DNA of 64,000 nucleotides, from contig CP051187.1 in NCBI GenBank assembly GCA_038087035.1, forward strand, positions 1,862,501 to 1,926,500. Reading direction: 5' to 3'. Origin of the DNA: Gloeotrichia echinulata CP02. Lineage in GTDB: Bacteria; Cyanobacteriota; Cyanobacteriia; Cyanobacteriales; Nostocaceae. The stretch's first letter is position 1; the number at the start of each line of letters is the position of its first letter. The notes under the pieces were generated by a model. The model worked only from the letters and a program-made list of their open reading frames with translations, was not told the DNA's origin and did not search any database. A program made the position numbers and the translations under genes. Shown here one piece after another: positions 51,851 through 61,173 of this stretch.

Positions 51851-52645
51851 ATGTTCGGCGGACTTACTGGTTTACAAGATCCTAAAAGCACAGATTGGGG
51901 AGAGCGGATGCTCAACACAGTCGCCAGCCAAACGATTCGCCACCTGTTTACCCAAAGCGAGTCAGTAGAAGTCTTTGTGCGCTGCTATCCCTCCAGTAAG
52001 CTCTTGCAAGGCAGCATTGATAGCTTTAAAATGAGCGGTCGTGGCTTGGTCATTCGGAGAGATTTCGCAGTAGAGGAGATGTCCTTTGAAACGGATGCTG
52101 TAGCGATTGACTTCGGCTCGGTTTTAAGTGGCAAACTGACTCTCAAGCAACCAACCCAGGCGATCGCCCAAGTGATATTATCAGAAGCAGGTATCAACCA
52201 GGCTTTTAAAGCAGAATTGGTCACAAAGCGGCTGCTTAATCTCTCCCTGCCAACTTTAACGGCATTATCTGGCGGTAAACCAGTCTCTTTCCCAGAGATT
52301 CAAGTAGAGCTATTGCCAGAGAATCGCCTGCGAATTTTAGCCAAGGCGGATTTAGACAATGGTGAACTTATACCGTTGAACATGATTGTCAGCATCGCCG
52401 TGGAACGACGGCGACGGGTTTCCTTTAAAGATCCTAAATTTGAACTTGATTCCATACCAGAAGCGCAACGGGAAATTTCCCAAACCTTGAGCGTAGCACT
52501 GGTAGAAATTTTGGATAATATGGTCGATTTAGATCGCTTTGACCTTGATGGGGTGAAAATGCGACTCAACCGTTTAGAAACTGAGGGTAAAACTTTAATT
52601 TTCAGTGGATATGCAGAGATTGAGCGTATACCACGTAGCTCTTAG
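51851..52645 (+). CDS. DUF2993 (LmeA-like) protein
   Basis: 264 residues from the ATG at 51851, which gives the usual MFGGLTGLQDPKSTDWGERM opening; the frame extends to TTG 51809. DUF2993 proteins are thought to bind lipids at the membrane. Conserved-looking segments are VEVFVRCYPSSKLLQGSIDS, SGRGLVIRRDFAVEEMSFET and the C-terminal FSGYAEIERIPRS. No signal peptide is present. It stands alone, with repeats on both sides. Confidence 0.82.
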   Translation: MFGGLTGLQDPKSTDWGERMLNTVASQTIRHLFTQSESVEVFVRCYPSSKLLQGSIDSFKMSGRGLVIRRDFAVEEMSFETDAVAIDFGSVLSGKLTLKQPTQAIAQVILSEAGINQAFKAELVTKRLLNLSLPTLTALSGGKPVSFPEIQVELLPENRLRILAKADLDNGELIPLNMIVSIAVERRRRVSFKDPKFELDSIPEAQREISQTLSVALVEILDNMVDLDRFDLDGVKMRLNRLETEGKTLIFSGYAEIERIPRSS

Positions 52646-52652
52646 GGGAACT

Positions 52653-52690
52653 CCAACAAATAAATTATCCCATCTTGTGGGCTGGGCATC
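52653..52690. repeat. Dispersed repeat CAACAAATAAATTATCC(C/A)ATC
   Basis: About 37 bp matching 56289-56325 with few changes (ATCTTGTGG(G/A)(C/T)TGGG). Both copies lie downstream of or between genes. Function unknown. Confidence 0.7.
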
Positions 52691-52740
52691 CTGCCCCCCT
52701 TTGGCTACGGGAGAATTTGTGGTGCTGGCTGATAGATAAA

Positions 52741-52930
52741 GTAGGGGCGCAAGGCCTTTAAAGTAGGGTAGGGGCGCAAGGCCTTTAAAGTAGGGTAGGG
52801 GCGCAAGGCCTTTAAAGTAGGGTAGGGGCGCAAGGCCTTTAAAGTAGGGTAGGGGCGCAAGGCCTTTAAAGTAGGGTAGGGGCGCAAGGCCTTTAAAGTA
52901 GGGTAGGGGCGCAAGGCCTTGCGCCCCTAC
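52741..52930. repeat. 27-bp tandem array ending in a perfect palindrome
   Basis: Six full 27-bp units beginning GTAGGGGCGCAAGGCCTTTA start at 52741, 52768, 52795, 52822, 52849 and 52876. A final partial unit at 52903 joins its own complement to make a perfect 28-bp palindrome (52903-52930). The single unit occurs in the family 2 element at 35742, so the array looks like an expansion inside a family 2 copy. Confidence 0.92.
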
Positions 52931-53023
52931 AAAGCTTACTGGGTAATCTTTTAATCCATTTCAATGGGTTTGGGCTTTGAGCCGGAAATTTATTTCTCGG
53001 CTCAAAACCTACGCAGTATTGGT
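52931..53023. repeat. Right part of miniature element family 2, copy d
   Basis: From AAGCTTACTGGGTAATCTTT through CCATTTCAATGGGTTTGGGC to CCTACGCAGTATTG it is the reverse complement of the left part of the 35742 copy. The opposite end of this copy was not found; the tandem array replaces it. Confidence 0.75.
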
Positions 53024-53059
53024 ATAACTCCTAACTCCTAACTCCTAACTCCTAATTGT

Positions 53060-54451
53060 TTATCTTCCCACACCTACATATTGGAATCCAGCCCGTACCA
53101 TTGTTTCCGGGTCAAGGAAGTTGCGTCCGTCGATCATAACCGGGTGGATCATCAATTTTGCCATCTTAACGTAATCCAGATGGCTAAACTGTTGCCATTC
53201 GGTCACAAGTACCAAAGCATCGCAGCCGTCGGCTAGTCGTTCAGCATCGGTTTCTACCAGCACACCGGTCAGACCATGACGCATCCCTGTTTGGGAAATA
53301 ATGGGGTCATATGCCTTAACTTTCGCACCCAATCTGTTGAGTTGCTCAATCAGCATAAGTGCTGGGGCGTCGCGCAAATCGTCGGTATCTGGCTTGAAGG
53401 TCAGACCGAGTAGTCCGACAGTTTTACCTTTGAGGATTTTCAGGGCTTGTTGGAGTTTTTCTAGGGCTATCAGGCGCTGGCGTTCGTTGACACTGACAGC
53501 GGCTTTCATGAGTTGAGCTTCATAGCCATAATCATCAGCGGTGTGAATTAACGCCGAGACATCTTTGGGGAAGCAGGAACCACCCCAACCAATACCCGCT
53601 TGTAAGAACTTGTTACCAATCCGGGAATCTAGACCGATGCCTTTTGCTACCTGAGTGACATCAGCACCAACGCGATCGCAAATATTTGCAACTTCGTTAA
53701 TAAAACTAATTTTGGTTGCCAAAAACGCATTCGCTGCGTATTTGATCATCTCTGCTGAACTGAGGTCTGTTACCAGCACTGGTACGGGTGGTAAAGATTT
53801 GTCAGCAGCGAACTGGCGCTCGACAATTGGGGTATACAATTCTTTCATCAAGCCTGTTGCTCTTTGACTATTGCCCCCCAGGACAATGCGATCTGGGTTA
53901 AAGGTGTCATAAACAGCCGAACCTTCGCGCAAAAACTCTGGATTGCTGATGACATCAAAATCGGCTGCAATCTCTGGTAATTGATCATCGCTAGACACAG
54001 CACCAGCCGATACCAGTGTTTTTTTGCGTTCAGCAATGCCATCCAGAACAATCATCCTTACCCAGTCACCAGAGCCAATGGGTACTGTTGATTTATTGAC
54101 AATCACCTTATAACCACCATTGAGATTTTCGCCGATGCTACGGGCTACAGCTTCAACATAACGGGTATCACTTTCACCAGTAGGCAAAGGTGGTGTGCCC
54201 ACGGCAATAAACAGAATTTCTCCGTGGGCTACTCCTGCGGCGATATCTGTGGTAAATTCTATATTCTTGCTATTAATGGCAGACTGCATAATTTCCGAGA
54301 GTCCAGGCTCGAAAATTGGCGACTGCCCAGATTTCATTAATTTGACTTTTTCTTCGTTATTGTCTACACAAATGACGTTATGCCCAATATGAGCCAAGCA
54401 AGCACCTGTAACTAAACCAACATAACCAGTACCAATTACGCAAACACGCAT
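53060..54451 (-). CDS. ugd: UDP-glucose 6-dehydrogenase
   Basis: 463 residues. It oxidises UDP-glucose to UDP-glucuronate. NAD site VCVIGTGYVGLVTGACLAHI at the N-terminus, catalytic Cys in GWGGSCFPKDVSAL, central dimer helix and C-terminal GLLGLTFKPDTDDLRDAPAL. Length and motifs are normal. It lies downstream of the UDP-glucuronate decarboxylase gene on the same strand, which would turn its product into UDP-xylose; a transposon fragment separates them. Confidence 0.95.
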   Translation of the reverse strand: MRVCVIGTGYVGLVTGACLAHIGHNVICVDNNEEKVKLMKSGQSPIFEPGLSEIMQSAINSKNIEFTTDIAAGVAHGEILFIAVGTPPLPTGESDTRYVEAVARSIGENLNGGYKVIVNKSTVPIGSGDWVRMIVLDGIAERKKTLVSAGAVSSDDQLPEIAADFDVISNPEFLREGSAVYDTFNPDRIVLGGNSQRATGLMKELYTPIVERQFAADKSLPPVPVLVTDLSSAEMIKYAANAFLATKISFINEVANICDRVGADVTQVAKGIGLDSRIGNKFLQAGIGWGGSCFPKDVSALIHTADDYGYEAQLMKAAVSVNERQRLIALEKLQQALKILKGKTVGLLGLTFKPDTDDLRDAPALMLIEQLNRLGAKVKAYDPIISQTGMRHGLTGVLVETDAERLADGCDALVLVTEWQQFSHLDYVKMAKLMIHPVMIDGRNFLDPETMVRAGFQYVGVGR

Positions 54452-54590
54452 TTTGTTTCACTCCTCATTTTTTGGGATATTGTTCAAACTGAAGTTGTCA
54501 GGACAACACTTTAATAAAGGCGAAAACGCCGCCATTTATAGCACCGACTATGAATAGGCCTAGCCTGCATCAAAAACAGGACTGATACTT

Positions 54591-54902
54591 TTAACCGAGA
54601 CATTCTCCGACATTTGAGATATCGTGAACATCCAGTACAACATCACCAACTGAGTAAGTGTTGGTGGTATCCCACATTGCCTTGAGGAAAATCCCCACGG
54701 CTCCATTAAAATCTCGTGGTATTTCATAACCACAGGTAGGGCATTTAAAGTTCTTAGAACTACCAAGTTTTCTATGAACGTGACCGCATTTTGTGCAGGT
54801 CTTCGATGTATATTCTTCAGTTATTCTTACCAATTTGGAACCGTAGCGGTTACACAAATGTTCAAGGGTTTGAGAGAACTGATAGAATGCCCAGGTCATC
54901 AT
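54591..54902 (-). pseudogene. C-terminal fragment of a tnpB gene
   Basis: 103 residues keeping only the end of a TnpB: a helix (ALEHLCNRYGSKLVRI-like), the zinc ribbon (CTKCGHVH...CPTCGYE) and RuvC-III RDFNGAVGIFLKA. The N-terminal two thirds, with RuvC-I and II, are missing. The 90 bp after it (54500-54590) may hold the old right end (GGCGAAAACGCCGCC hairpin). It separates two genes of the nucleotide-sugar pathway. Confidence 0.82.
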
Positions 54903-54915
54903 TGCTCCTTAACTC

Positions 54916-55866
54916 TCAGGAGACTGGCTCTTTGATATCACTTTTGATACGAGAGCGGAAGTCTTCTATAGTTAGTTTTAACCCTTCTTGCAGAGGAATA
55001 GTAGGTTCCCAATTTAACAAGGTTTTGGCTTTGGTGATATCGGGACGGCGACGACGGGGATCATCCGCAGGTAGGGGTTCAAAATTAATCTGTGCATCGG
55101 GATTGATCTGATTTTGTACTGCCTGCGCCAATTCTAAAATCGTATATTCATCAGGATTACCCAGATTCACAGGACCTACATAGTCACTATTCATCAGCCG
55201 GATAAATCCTTCCACTAGGTCGGAAACGTAGCAGAAGCTACGGGTTTGTGAACCGTCACCGTAGACTGTTAAGGGCTTTCCTCGCAGAGCTTGAACGATA
55301 AAATTGCTGACTACTCGGCCGTCGTTTTCTAACATCCGCGGACCATAGGTGTTGAAAATACGGACAACCCGAATATCGACTTTATTTTGTCTGTAGTAAT
55401 CAAATGCCAAAGTCTCAGCAATTCGCTTACCTTCGTCGTAGCATGAACGTAGTCCAATCGGATTAACACTACCCCGATACTCTTCAGTTTGCGGATGAAT
55501 TTCTGGATCACCATAAACTTCACTGGTGGAAGCTAAGAAAAACCTAGCTTTCACACGCTTTGCCAACCCCAACATGTTTAGGGTACCCATAACGTTAGTT
55601 TTAACGGTTTTGACTGGGTTGTATTGGTAATGTACTGGAGAAGCCGGACAAGCTAGATGATAAATTTGATCCACTTCTAACCGAATTGGCTCGGTGATAT
55701 CGTGGCGGATCAGTTCAAAGTATGGATTGTTTATCCATTTGAGGATGTTCTGTTTATTCCCTGTATAAAAGTTGTCCAAGCAAATGATTTCATGCCCATC
55801 ATTCATTAACCGTTCCATTAGATGGGAACCAATAAACCCAGCACCGCCCGTCACCAAAATTCTCAT
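54916..55866 (-). CDS. UDP-glucuronate decarboxylase (UDP-xylose synthase)
   Basis: 316 residues, close to the plant/bacterial UXS family. Motifs: VTGGAGFIGSHLMERLMNDG for NAD, DNFYTGNK, HLACPASPVHYQYNPVKTVK, catalytic Ser in ASTSEVYGDPEIHPQ and Tyr/Lys in CYDEGKRIAE, then RIFNTYGPRM. It decarboxylates UDP-glucuronate to UDP-xylose for envelope polysaccharide. Its 3' end lies 14 bp before the tnpB fragment. Confidence 0.92.
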   Translation of the reverse strand: MRILVTGGAGFIGSHLMERLMNDGHEIICLDNFYTGNKQNILKWINNPYFELIRHDITEPIRLEVDQIYHLACPASPVHYQYNPVKTVKTNVMGTLNMLGLAKRVKARFFLASTSEVYGDPEIHPQTEEYRGSVNPIGLRSCYDEGKRIAETLAFDYYRQNKVDIRVVRIFNTYGPRMLENDGRVVSNFIVQALRGKPLTVYGDGSQTRSFCYVSDLVEGFIRLMNSDYVGPVNLGNPDEYTILELAQAVQNQINPDAQINFEPLPADDPRRRRPDITKAKTLLNWEPTIPLQEGLKLTIEDFRSRIKSDIKEPVS

Positions 55867-56366
55867 ATTTTTCGAGTAATTGACAAATATTGTTAGTAGC
55901 TATTCCACTTGTTATTAGATTACTAGTCTAAGTACAAAAATCTACGAGTAACCGGGTTAATTACAACTTGGTTCTTGAATATACTAAACCTTTTCAGTAA
56001 TGTCATACTTGATTGCTAGACAATTCATGTATAAAAATAACAAAAATCTCCGGAAAATTATAGTCTTTGAGTCCAAAATTCATCAAATCTTCAATAAGGT
56101 TAACTCTTTTTAGGGATATTTCCTTACAAAACGCTAAAAAGAAATAAAGTCCGTCTCGACGAGAGGCACTCCCATTGGCAGGTTAAGTTCAGGTATGGAA
56201 GATTACTTTAGCCCTACTAACGTATTTGTATCATTTTTAAACTATAATGGTATAATATTACATGTAGAGATTTTCAAGCAAGGGATTTGCAACAAATAAA
56301 TTATCCAATCTTGTGGATTGGGTTTAAGCCCAACTCACAAGAAGTAGTTTCGACTCATACCCATGC
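55867..56366. other. Intergenic region upstream of the UDP-glucuronate decarboxylase gene
   Basis: AT-rich. One dispersed repeat at 56289-56325 is shared with 52653-52690. A short complementary pair (GTCTCGACGAGAGGC, about 56153-56167) is visible. No gene is seen. Confidence 0.4.
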
Positions 56367-58502
56367 TCAGACAGCAGCTGTAGTGTTGGGTATACTTGTT
56401 GGCAGAACTGCTGTGGGAGTGCGTTGGGGTTCTCCGAGCATGACGATAGAGCAAGTGAGTTGTCTAACTAACTGGGTTGTGACATCACTAACGGCTAAAC
56501 CACCAGGGCTGGTACGATTAGGTATCAAGGGCAACACTACTAAATCATATAATCGTGCTGCTTGTAAAATGGCTTGGGCAGCGTTTTCATGAGCGATGAT
56601 TTGAATTTCTGGTGGATTAGGCAAAGCCAATTTAGACACCAATAGGGAGAGATGCGATCGCCTAGCAGCGATTTTACTGGAACTAGTGCGGCGATCGCAC
56701 ACATTTAGCACTGTAACTTGGGCTTGGTTTGCCTCTGCCAACATTTGGGCTAATTGTACAGGCTGCAAAGCTGGTGCCATCAAATTTTCCACTGGAACTA
56801 AGATGCGCTGAATTTTTTTCGGTGAATCTACTAAGCGTGTTACCGCTACTGGACAATGGGAAGCCCAAAGCACGTTATCGATGACATTACCAAATAAACG
56901 CGCTCTCAATCCAGTACGTTTACCCCAACCCATGACAATCAAATTAGCTTTTTGTTCACGAGATGCGCGACTAATACCCTGAGCGAAAGCATCATCAATT
57001 CGCAGCAATGGGTCTGCTTGTACGCCCAATAGTTGGCTGAATTTCGTGGCTTTTGCGAGTAACCGTTCACTTCGCTGCACAGAGGCTTCTAACTCCGGCG
57101 CATCCATGTGAGCAGCAGCAGTAGCTATAGCTAACGGAATAATTCTGCCATTTGCTTGATGTGCTAATAATCCTGCCATTTCAATCAAATACTGCTGGGT
57201 CTGAGGATTGTAAACAGGTACTACGATAGTAAAATCACTGTGAGTTTCCTCTCTTAATTGTTCAGACTGGGTTGTTGAGCCTTGTTCTTCTGCTGGTGGC
57301 GAACTCAAACCAACAGCTACCCGACTGGTAATCAACGGTCCCAAGGTGGATGTCACCAGCATTAAAACAATGACGGTGTTTAATACCTCTGGTGGAAACA
57401 ACCCAGACCGATAACTAATTAACGCTACTGCTAAAGTCGTATCTACTTGGGGAATTGACAGCGACCACATCGTTAGCATTTCTTGCCAATTATAGTGGTA
57501 CACCAGTTTTGCAAACATTGCAGCGATCAATTTGCTAGCCAGCAAACCAAACACAATCAACAGCGTTAACTTCAGGGTGATAATGCTTTTGAGAAAGGCA
57601 GGTAGATCAATCAGTAAGCCTAAGTCAACAAAGAAAATCGGAATAAATAATACACTACCAACAAACACCACCTTTTCTTTGACTGGCCCTTCCCCTAGAG
57701 CTTCATTGACTGCTAAACCCGCTAAAAAGGCGCCAATAATTTTTTCCACCCCAATCAATTGGGCACCTACAGCAGCGAGAAATACCGAAAGCAGCACAAA
57801 TAAAAATTGGTTTCCCTCATCGCCTCCAGACCGCCGGAAAAATTCTTTACCAGCCCAATCAAAGCCCACCAAAATCACAACGGAGTAAATTGTTAACCAA
57901 CCCGATAACGTGAGTATCTTGGCGACATTGAATGCTCCAGCATGGGTAGCGGATAGACACAGGCTTAATAACAGTAGTGCGCCAACATCATTAAAAATCT
58001 TGGCACCGATAGTAACACTGACGGCCTGGTTGTTGACTACTGCCAAACGACTAATAATGGGATATGCCAGAAGGGTATGGGAAGCTAATAAAGACCCAAT
58101 TAATATCGATGTAATCCAGTCAAAGCCAAAAATTCTCCCTCCTAAGCTACCCAGTGCTAGGGGGATAGTGAAACTGAGACTACTAAACCCGAAGGAGTGA
58201 TTTGTTCGGCGACGGAACTGCTCTAGATCAACTTCTAGCCCCGCTACAAACATCAAGTAAACTAACCCAATATCTGATAGTAGGTGAATCATAGGTAATT
58301 CTGCCTGGAATAAATTCCAACCAGATGGGCCAAGTACTACCCCAGAAAAAACCAAACCCACTAATCCTGGTAGTCTTAGCCGCTCAAATAGAATGGGTAT
58401 AACTAAGATAACTACCAGCAAAATGGCAAAGGGAACAATTGGTTCCTTACCGAGAACTTGGGATGTCGGTTCCAGCGCCAGAACTTGTGATATGAGTTCC
58501 AT
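56367..58502 (-). CDS. CPA2-type cation:proton antiporter with C-terminal Usp-like domain
   Basis: 711 residues. The first about 400 contain roughly a dozen transmembrane segments of the KefB/NapA type (FAILLVVILVIPILFERLRL..., GLVGLVFSGVVLGPSGWNLF, a core segment with IFNDVGALLLLSLCLS and FLAGLAVNEALGEGPVKEKV). After a short linker the C-terminal 290 residues are two universal-stress-protein-like halves (FTIVVPVYNPQTQQYLIEMA...NLIVMGWGKRTGLRARLFGN). Likely a Na+ or K+/H+ antiporter of the cytoplasmic or thylakoid membrane. Ion specificity cannot be read from sequence. Confidence 0.87.
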   Translation of the reverse strand: MELISQVLALEPTSQVLGKEPIVPFAILLVVILVIPILFERLRLPGLVGLVFSGVVLGPSGWNLFQAELPMIHLLSDIGLVYLMFVAGLEVDLEQFRRRTNHSFGFSSLSFTIPLALGSLGGRIFGFDWITSILIGSLLASHTLLAYPIISRLAVVNNQAVSVTIGAKIFNDVGALLLLSLCLSATHAGAFNVAKILTLSGWLTIYSVVILVGFDWAGKEFFRRSGGDEGNQFLFVLLSVFLAAVGAQLIGVEKIIGAFLAGLAVNEALGEGPVKEKVVFVGSVLFIPIFFVDLGLLIDLPAFLKSIITLKLTLLIVFGLLASKLIAAMFAKLVYHYNWQEMLTMWSLSIPQVDTTLAVALISYRSGLFPPEVLNTVIVLMLVTSTLGPLITSRVAVGLSSPPAEEQGSTTQSEQLREETHSDFTIVVPVYNPQTQQYLIEMAGLLAHQANGRIIPLAIATAAAHMDAPELEASVQRSERLLAKATKFSQLLGVQADPLLRIDDAFAQGISRASREQKANLIVMGWGKRTGLRARLFGNVIDNVLWASHCPVAVTRLVDSPKKIQRILVPVENLMAPALQPVQLAQMLAEANQAQVTVLNVCDRRTSSSKIAARRSHLSLLVSKLALPNPPEIQIIAHENAAQAILQAARLYDLVVLPLIPNRTSPGGLAVSDVTTQLVRQLTCSIVMLGEPQRTPTAVLPTSIPNTTAAV

Positions 58503-58644
58503 AGGTAGGACTTGAAAGGGCGATGGTGAAGCGGCGATTACTCAAGGAGCAATCGCGTGAGCGATATAAACATAAAAGTCACCCTGACGAAAATAAAAAA
58601 ATCTGAACTTACACTACCTAGGCAATTGTCTAGGAACTAACTAC

Positions 58645-59301
58645 CTATGGATGGATTTGACTCAATATGAATCGTAGGCGATCGTAGTCATCTTTCAACA
58701 GTACACTTAGAGTACGTCCAGCCTTGATGAGCCATTGTCGGTCAGCTTTGCGTAACTGATAGACATCTCGAATCGCAGCTGCAGTCAAAGAATCTATTGG
58801 CGCACCGTTGATCGAAAGCAGTGTCCGCAAAAAATCTAGTTCTTCGGTAAACTTAACAATTGCTTCTGGCTCACACCGATAAACTGCTTGATGAATTTGC
58901 GGGGGACGTGGTGGTAGATACTGATATAGCCTAGGGTTAGAACCTCTACTATGAGACGGCTGCTCAAATCCCACGATCGCCGCACGGAATTCTGATTTGA
59001 GCATGGCAAATATTTGGGGTTGTTCCTCTCGTAAATCCTGCAAAGACATCCCCAAAGCCACAGCCCGATGTACAGAATCTATAGGCGAAGTAGTGGCATA
59101 ATATACCACAGCATAAACGTGATTGCCTGATTCTTCATCCATAGAACGAACCCAACTACCAAAAGGAGGCATTGGGGGAAAACTCAAGTCTTCCGGTTCC
59201 AAACATTGTGCCAGAAATTCGGTAGTAGTCGTTTCGATTACCTCCCCAATATGATCAGGGTGGCGATCGCCAGTGGCAAACTGTGGTAGAGGAAGGCGCA
59301 T
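58645..59301 (-). CDS. HAS-barrel domain protein
   Basis: 218 residues with the cyanobacterial HAS-barrel type opening (MRLPLPQFATGDRHPDHIGE, VIETTTTEFLAQCLEP) followed by a helical C-terminal half. HAS-barrels are associated with HerA/FtsK-like ATPases elsewhere, but no ATPase is encoded next to it. Function unknown. Confidence 0.68.
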   Translation of the reverse strand: MRLPLPQFATGDRHPDHIGEVIETTTTEFLAQCLEPEDLSFPPMPPFGSWVRSMDEESGNHVYAVVYYATTSPIDSVHRAVALGMSLQDLREEQPQIFAMLKSEFRAAIVGFEQPSHSRGSNPRLYQYLPPRPPQIHQAVYRCEPEAIVKFTEELDFLRTLLSINGAPIDSLTAAAIRDVYQLRKADRQWLIKAGRTLSVLLKDDYDRLRFILSQIHP

Positions 59302-59465
59302 AGTAGTTAGAAGTTAGGAGTGGGTAGGGGCGGGTTAACGAGTAAATCTGTGGGTAGACTACATTCAAAATAAACCCGCCTGTACAGGAGGCGCGGAGTG
59401 AGGAGTTATCAGTTATGCTCTTCACTGCTAACCGCAACTCCTCACGCCTCACTCTTCACTAAAAT

Positions 59466-59660
59466 TTATTTGCCTTTTTTCTTCCCTGTGGTCTCCACTA
59501 CTTCCAATTCCGGTAAGCGAAAGGTAACTAATTTATCCCAGTTACCACCTTCAAACAGTACGGCTACCTTACCATCACTTACCCGTTGCACGAGTCCTTC
59601 ATATCGATAATAGGTATCTGCGGGATTCTTGACGCGAACAGTTGCTCCAGGCAGAATCAT
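59466..59660 (-). CDS. ndhS: NdhS, ferredoxin-binding subunit of photosynthetic complex I
   Basis: 64 residues: MILPGATVRVKNPADTYYRY, then EGLVQRVSDGKVAVLFEGGN and WDKLVTFRLPELEVVE. This is the small SH3-like protein (DUF3252) known as NdhS of cyanobacterial NDH-1, where it helps bind ferredoxin. Length is normal. AGGAGACAAATC upstream of the ATG is a fair ribosome site. It stands alone between the HAS-barrel gene and rodA. Confidence 0.78.
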   Translation of the reverse strand: MILPGATVRVKNPADTYYRYEGLVQRVSDGKVAVLFEGGNWDKLVTFRLPELEVVETTGKKKGK

Positions 59661-59754
59661 GATTTGTCTCCTCGCTTATTTCCTCTTAATAGCTTAATAC
59701 TTGTCAGTTGTCCTTTGTCAGTTGTCCTTTACTAACTGACCCATGACCCATGAC

Positions 59755-61071
59755 TTACGAATAATACTTCTGCCGTTGACGGAAGTTTGCCACGGATTCT
59801 ACTATTCCCAAAGAAATGAAGTTTGTCAGCATGGCAGAACGGCCGTAACTCATCCAGGGTAAGGGAATTCCTGCCACTGGTGCTAAACCAACGGTCATAC
59901 CAACGTTAACAATTAGCTGAAAGACGATCATGGACAACACACCAATCGCCAACAACGAGCCAAAGTTATCTTTGGCGGTTTGAGCTACATGCAGTAAACG
60001 CAAGCAAATTAAGCAGAAGATAAATAATACTACCAAACACCCAATAAAACCGAATTCTTCGCCGACGGCGGAGAAAATAAAGTCTGTATGTTGTTCGGGT
60101 ACGAAGTTCAGTTGGGTCATCGGACCCTTGAATAGACCCCATCCCCAAACTTCACCAGCACCAATAGCGATGCGAGATTGAATGAGGTGATATCCAGCAC
60201 CGAGGGGGTCATGATCGGGGTTGATAAATACAGTGATCCGGTTTTTTTGATACTCTTTCAACAAATGGTTCCAGGCGAAAACTCCTAATTCACCACCCAG
60301 CATGTTGAGAGCGAATGAGCCTAGGCCGCTGAGGCCAAATCGCCGCCAGGGGAGAGTCTGCCAGCCTAAAATACCCATTGCCACAGCCCAAACTATGCCT
60401 AAGGGAGTGAAATATAGTTCTTTGAACAGAACTATAGGCTCTGCTAAGGGCCAAGATGTACTAAATAAAATGGCAGCTATTACCGGAGAAATCAACAGTA
60501 TCAACCAGCCTGGGTTGGCATTTGCCCAATAGAGCATTCCAATCACAATCGCGCCATATACCAGTGATGTTGCCAAATCTGGTTGCAAAAATATCAATCC
60601 CCAAGGAAGAGCCGTGATTGCCAGGAGGCGGATTACACTGTCAAGAGAGGAAGCTGTGCGCTTGTGTAATAAAGCTGCTAAGGTAATAATCATGCCTATC
60701 TTGGCAAATTCTGAGGGTTGCACGTTGAAACCCGCAATATTAATCCACCGTTGTGCGCCTTTAGCGCTACTACCAACGAGCATTACGGCAATGAGACTGA
60801 CGTTGGTCAGAGCATATATTACCCAGTGCCACTGCAGTAGGGATTCGTAACGGCTGCGTGCTATAAATAACGCAATTACACTGCCAATACCAGCTACCGC
60901 CCAGTGCCACCACCAGTCAGTTACTGGCTGGTTCAGTTCCGTACTCAGGATCATCAGGCCGCCAAAGAAGCTGACACCAACAGTTAAGCAAAATAGTAGC
61001 CAATCTATTTGCTGCCAGGGTTTAAACCAATTCTTCCAGCGAATTTTCGGGAGCGAACGTTTTAACAACAT
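59755..61071 (-). CDS. rodA: RodA/FtsW-family peptidoglycan polymerase, RodA type
   Basis: 438 residues with about ten transmembrane segments, SEDS family. Typical parts: GAQRWINIAGFNVQPSEFAK, FLQPDLATSLVYGAIVIGM, the large loop with DPLGAGYHLIQSRIAIGAGE, FVPEQHTDFIFSAVGEEFGF and VAGIPLPWMSYGRSAM. The DPLG-x-GYH and PEQHTDFIF motifs favour RodA (lateral wall growth) over FtsW. It lies downstream of mrp on the same strand (102 bp). Confidence 0.92.
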   Translation of the reverse strand: MLLKRSLPKIRWKNWFKPWQQIDWLLFCLTVGVSFFGGLMILSTELNQPVTDWWWHWAVAGIGSVIALFIARSRYESLLQWHWVIYALTNVSLIAVMLVGSSAKGAQRWINIAGFNVQPSEFAKIGMIITLAALLHKRTASSLDSVIRLLAITALPWGLIFLQPDLATSLVYGAIVIGMLYWANANPGWLILLISPVIAAILFSTSWPLAEPIVLFKELYFTPLGIVWAVAMGILGWQTLPWRRFGLSGLGSFALNMLGGELGVFAWNHLLKEYQKNRITVFINPDHDPLGAGYHLIQSRIAIGAGEVWGWGLFKGPMTQLNFVPEQHTDFIFSAVGEEFGFIGCLVVLFIFCLICLRLLHVAQTAKDNFGSLLAIGVLSMIVFQLIVNVGMTVGLAPVAGIPLPWMSYGRSAMLTNFISLGIVESVANFRQRQKYYS

Positions 61072-61173
61072 TGTGCGAGTTTAGACAGTAGTTATTAGAT
61101 TTTAAATTTAGTCTCTACTAAAAATCTGTATTCCCAGGCTATAGCCAAGGAACCAGATAAAAATTTAATTTTC

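Noticed and set aside
52705..52914. 69-residue ORF of RPYPTLKAL repeats (minus strand)
   Set aside because: It is a translation of the 27-bp tandem array; the period is a multiple of three, so any frame without a stop stays open.
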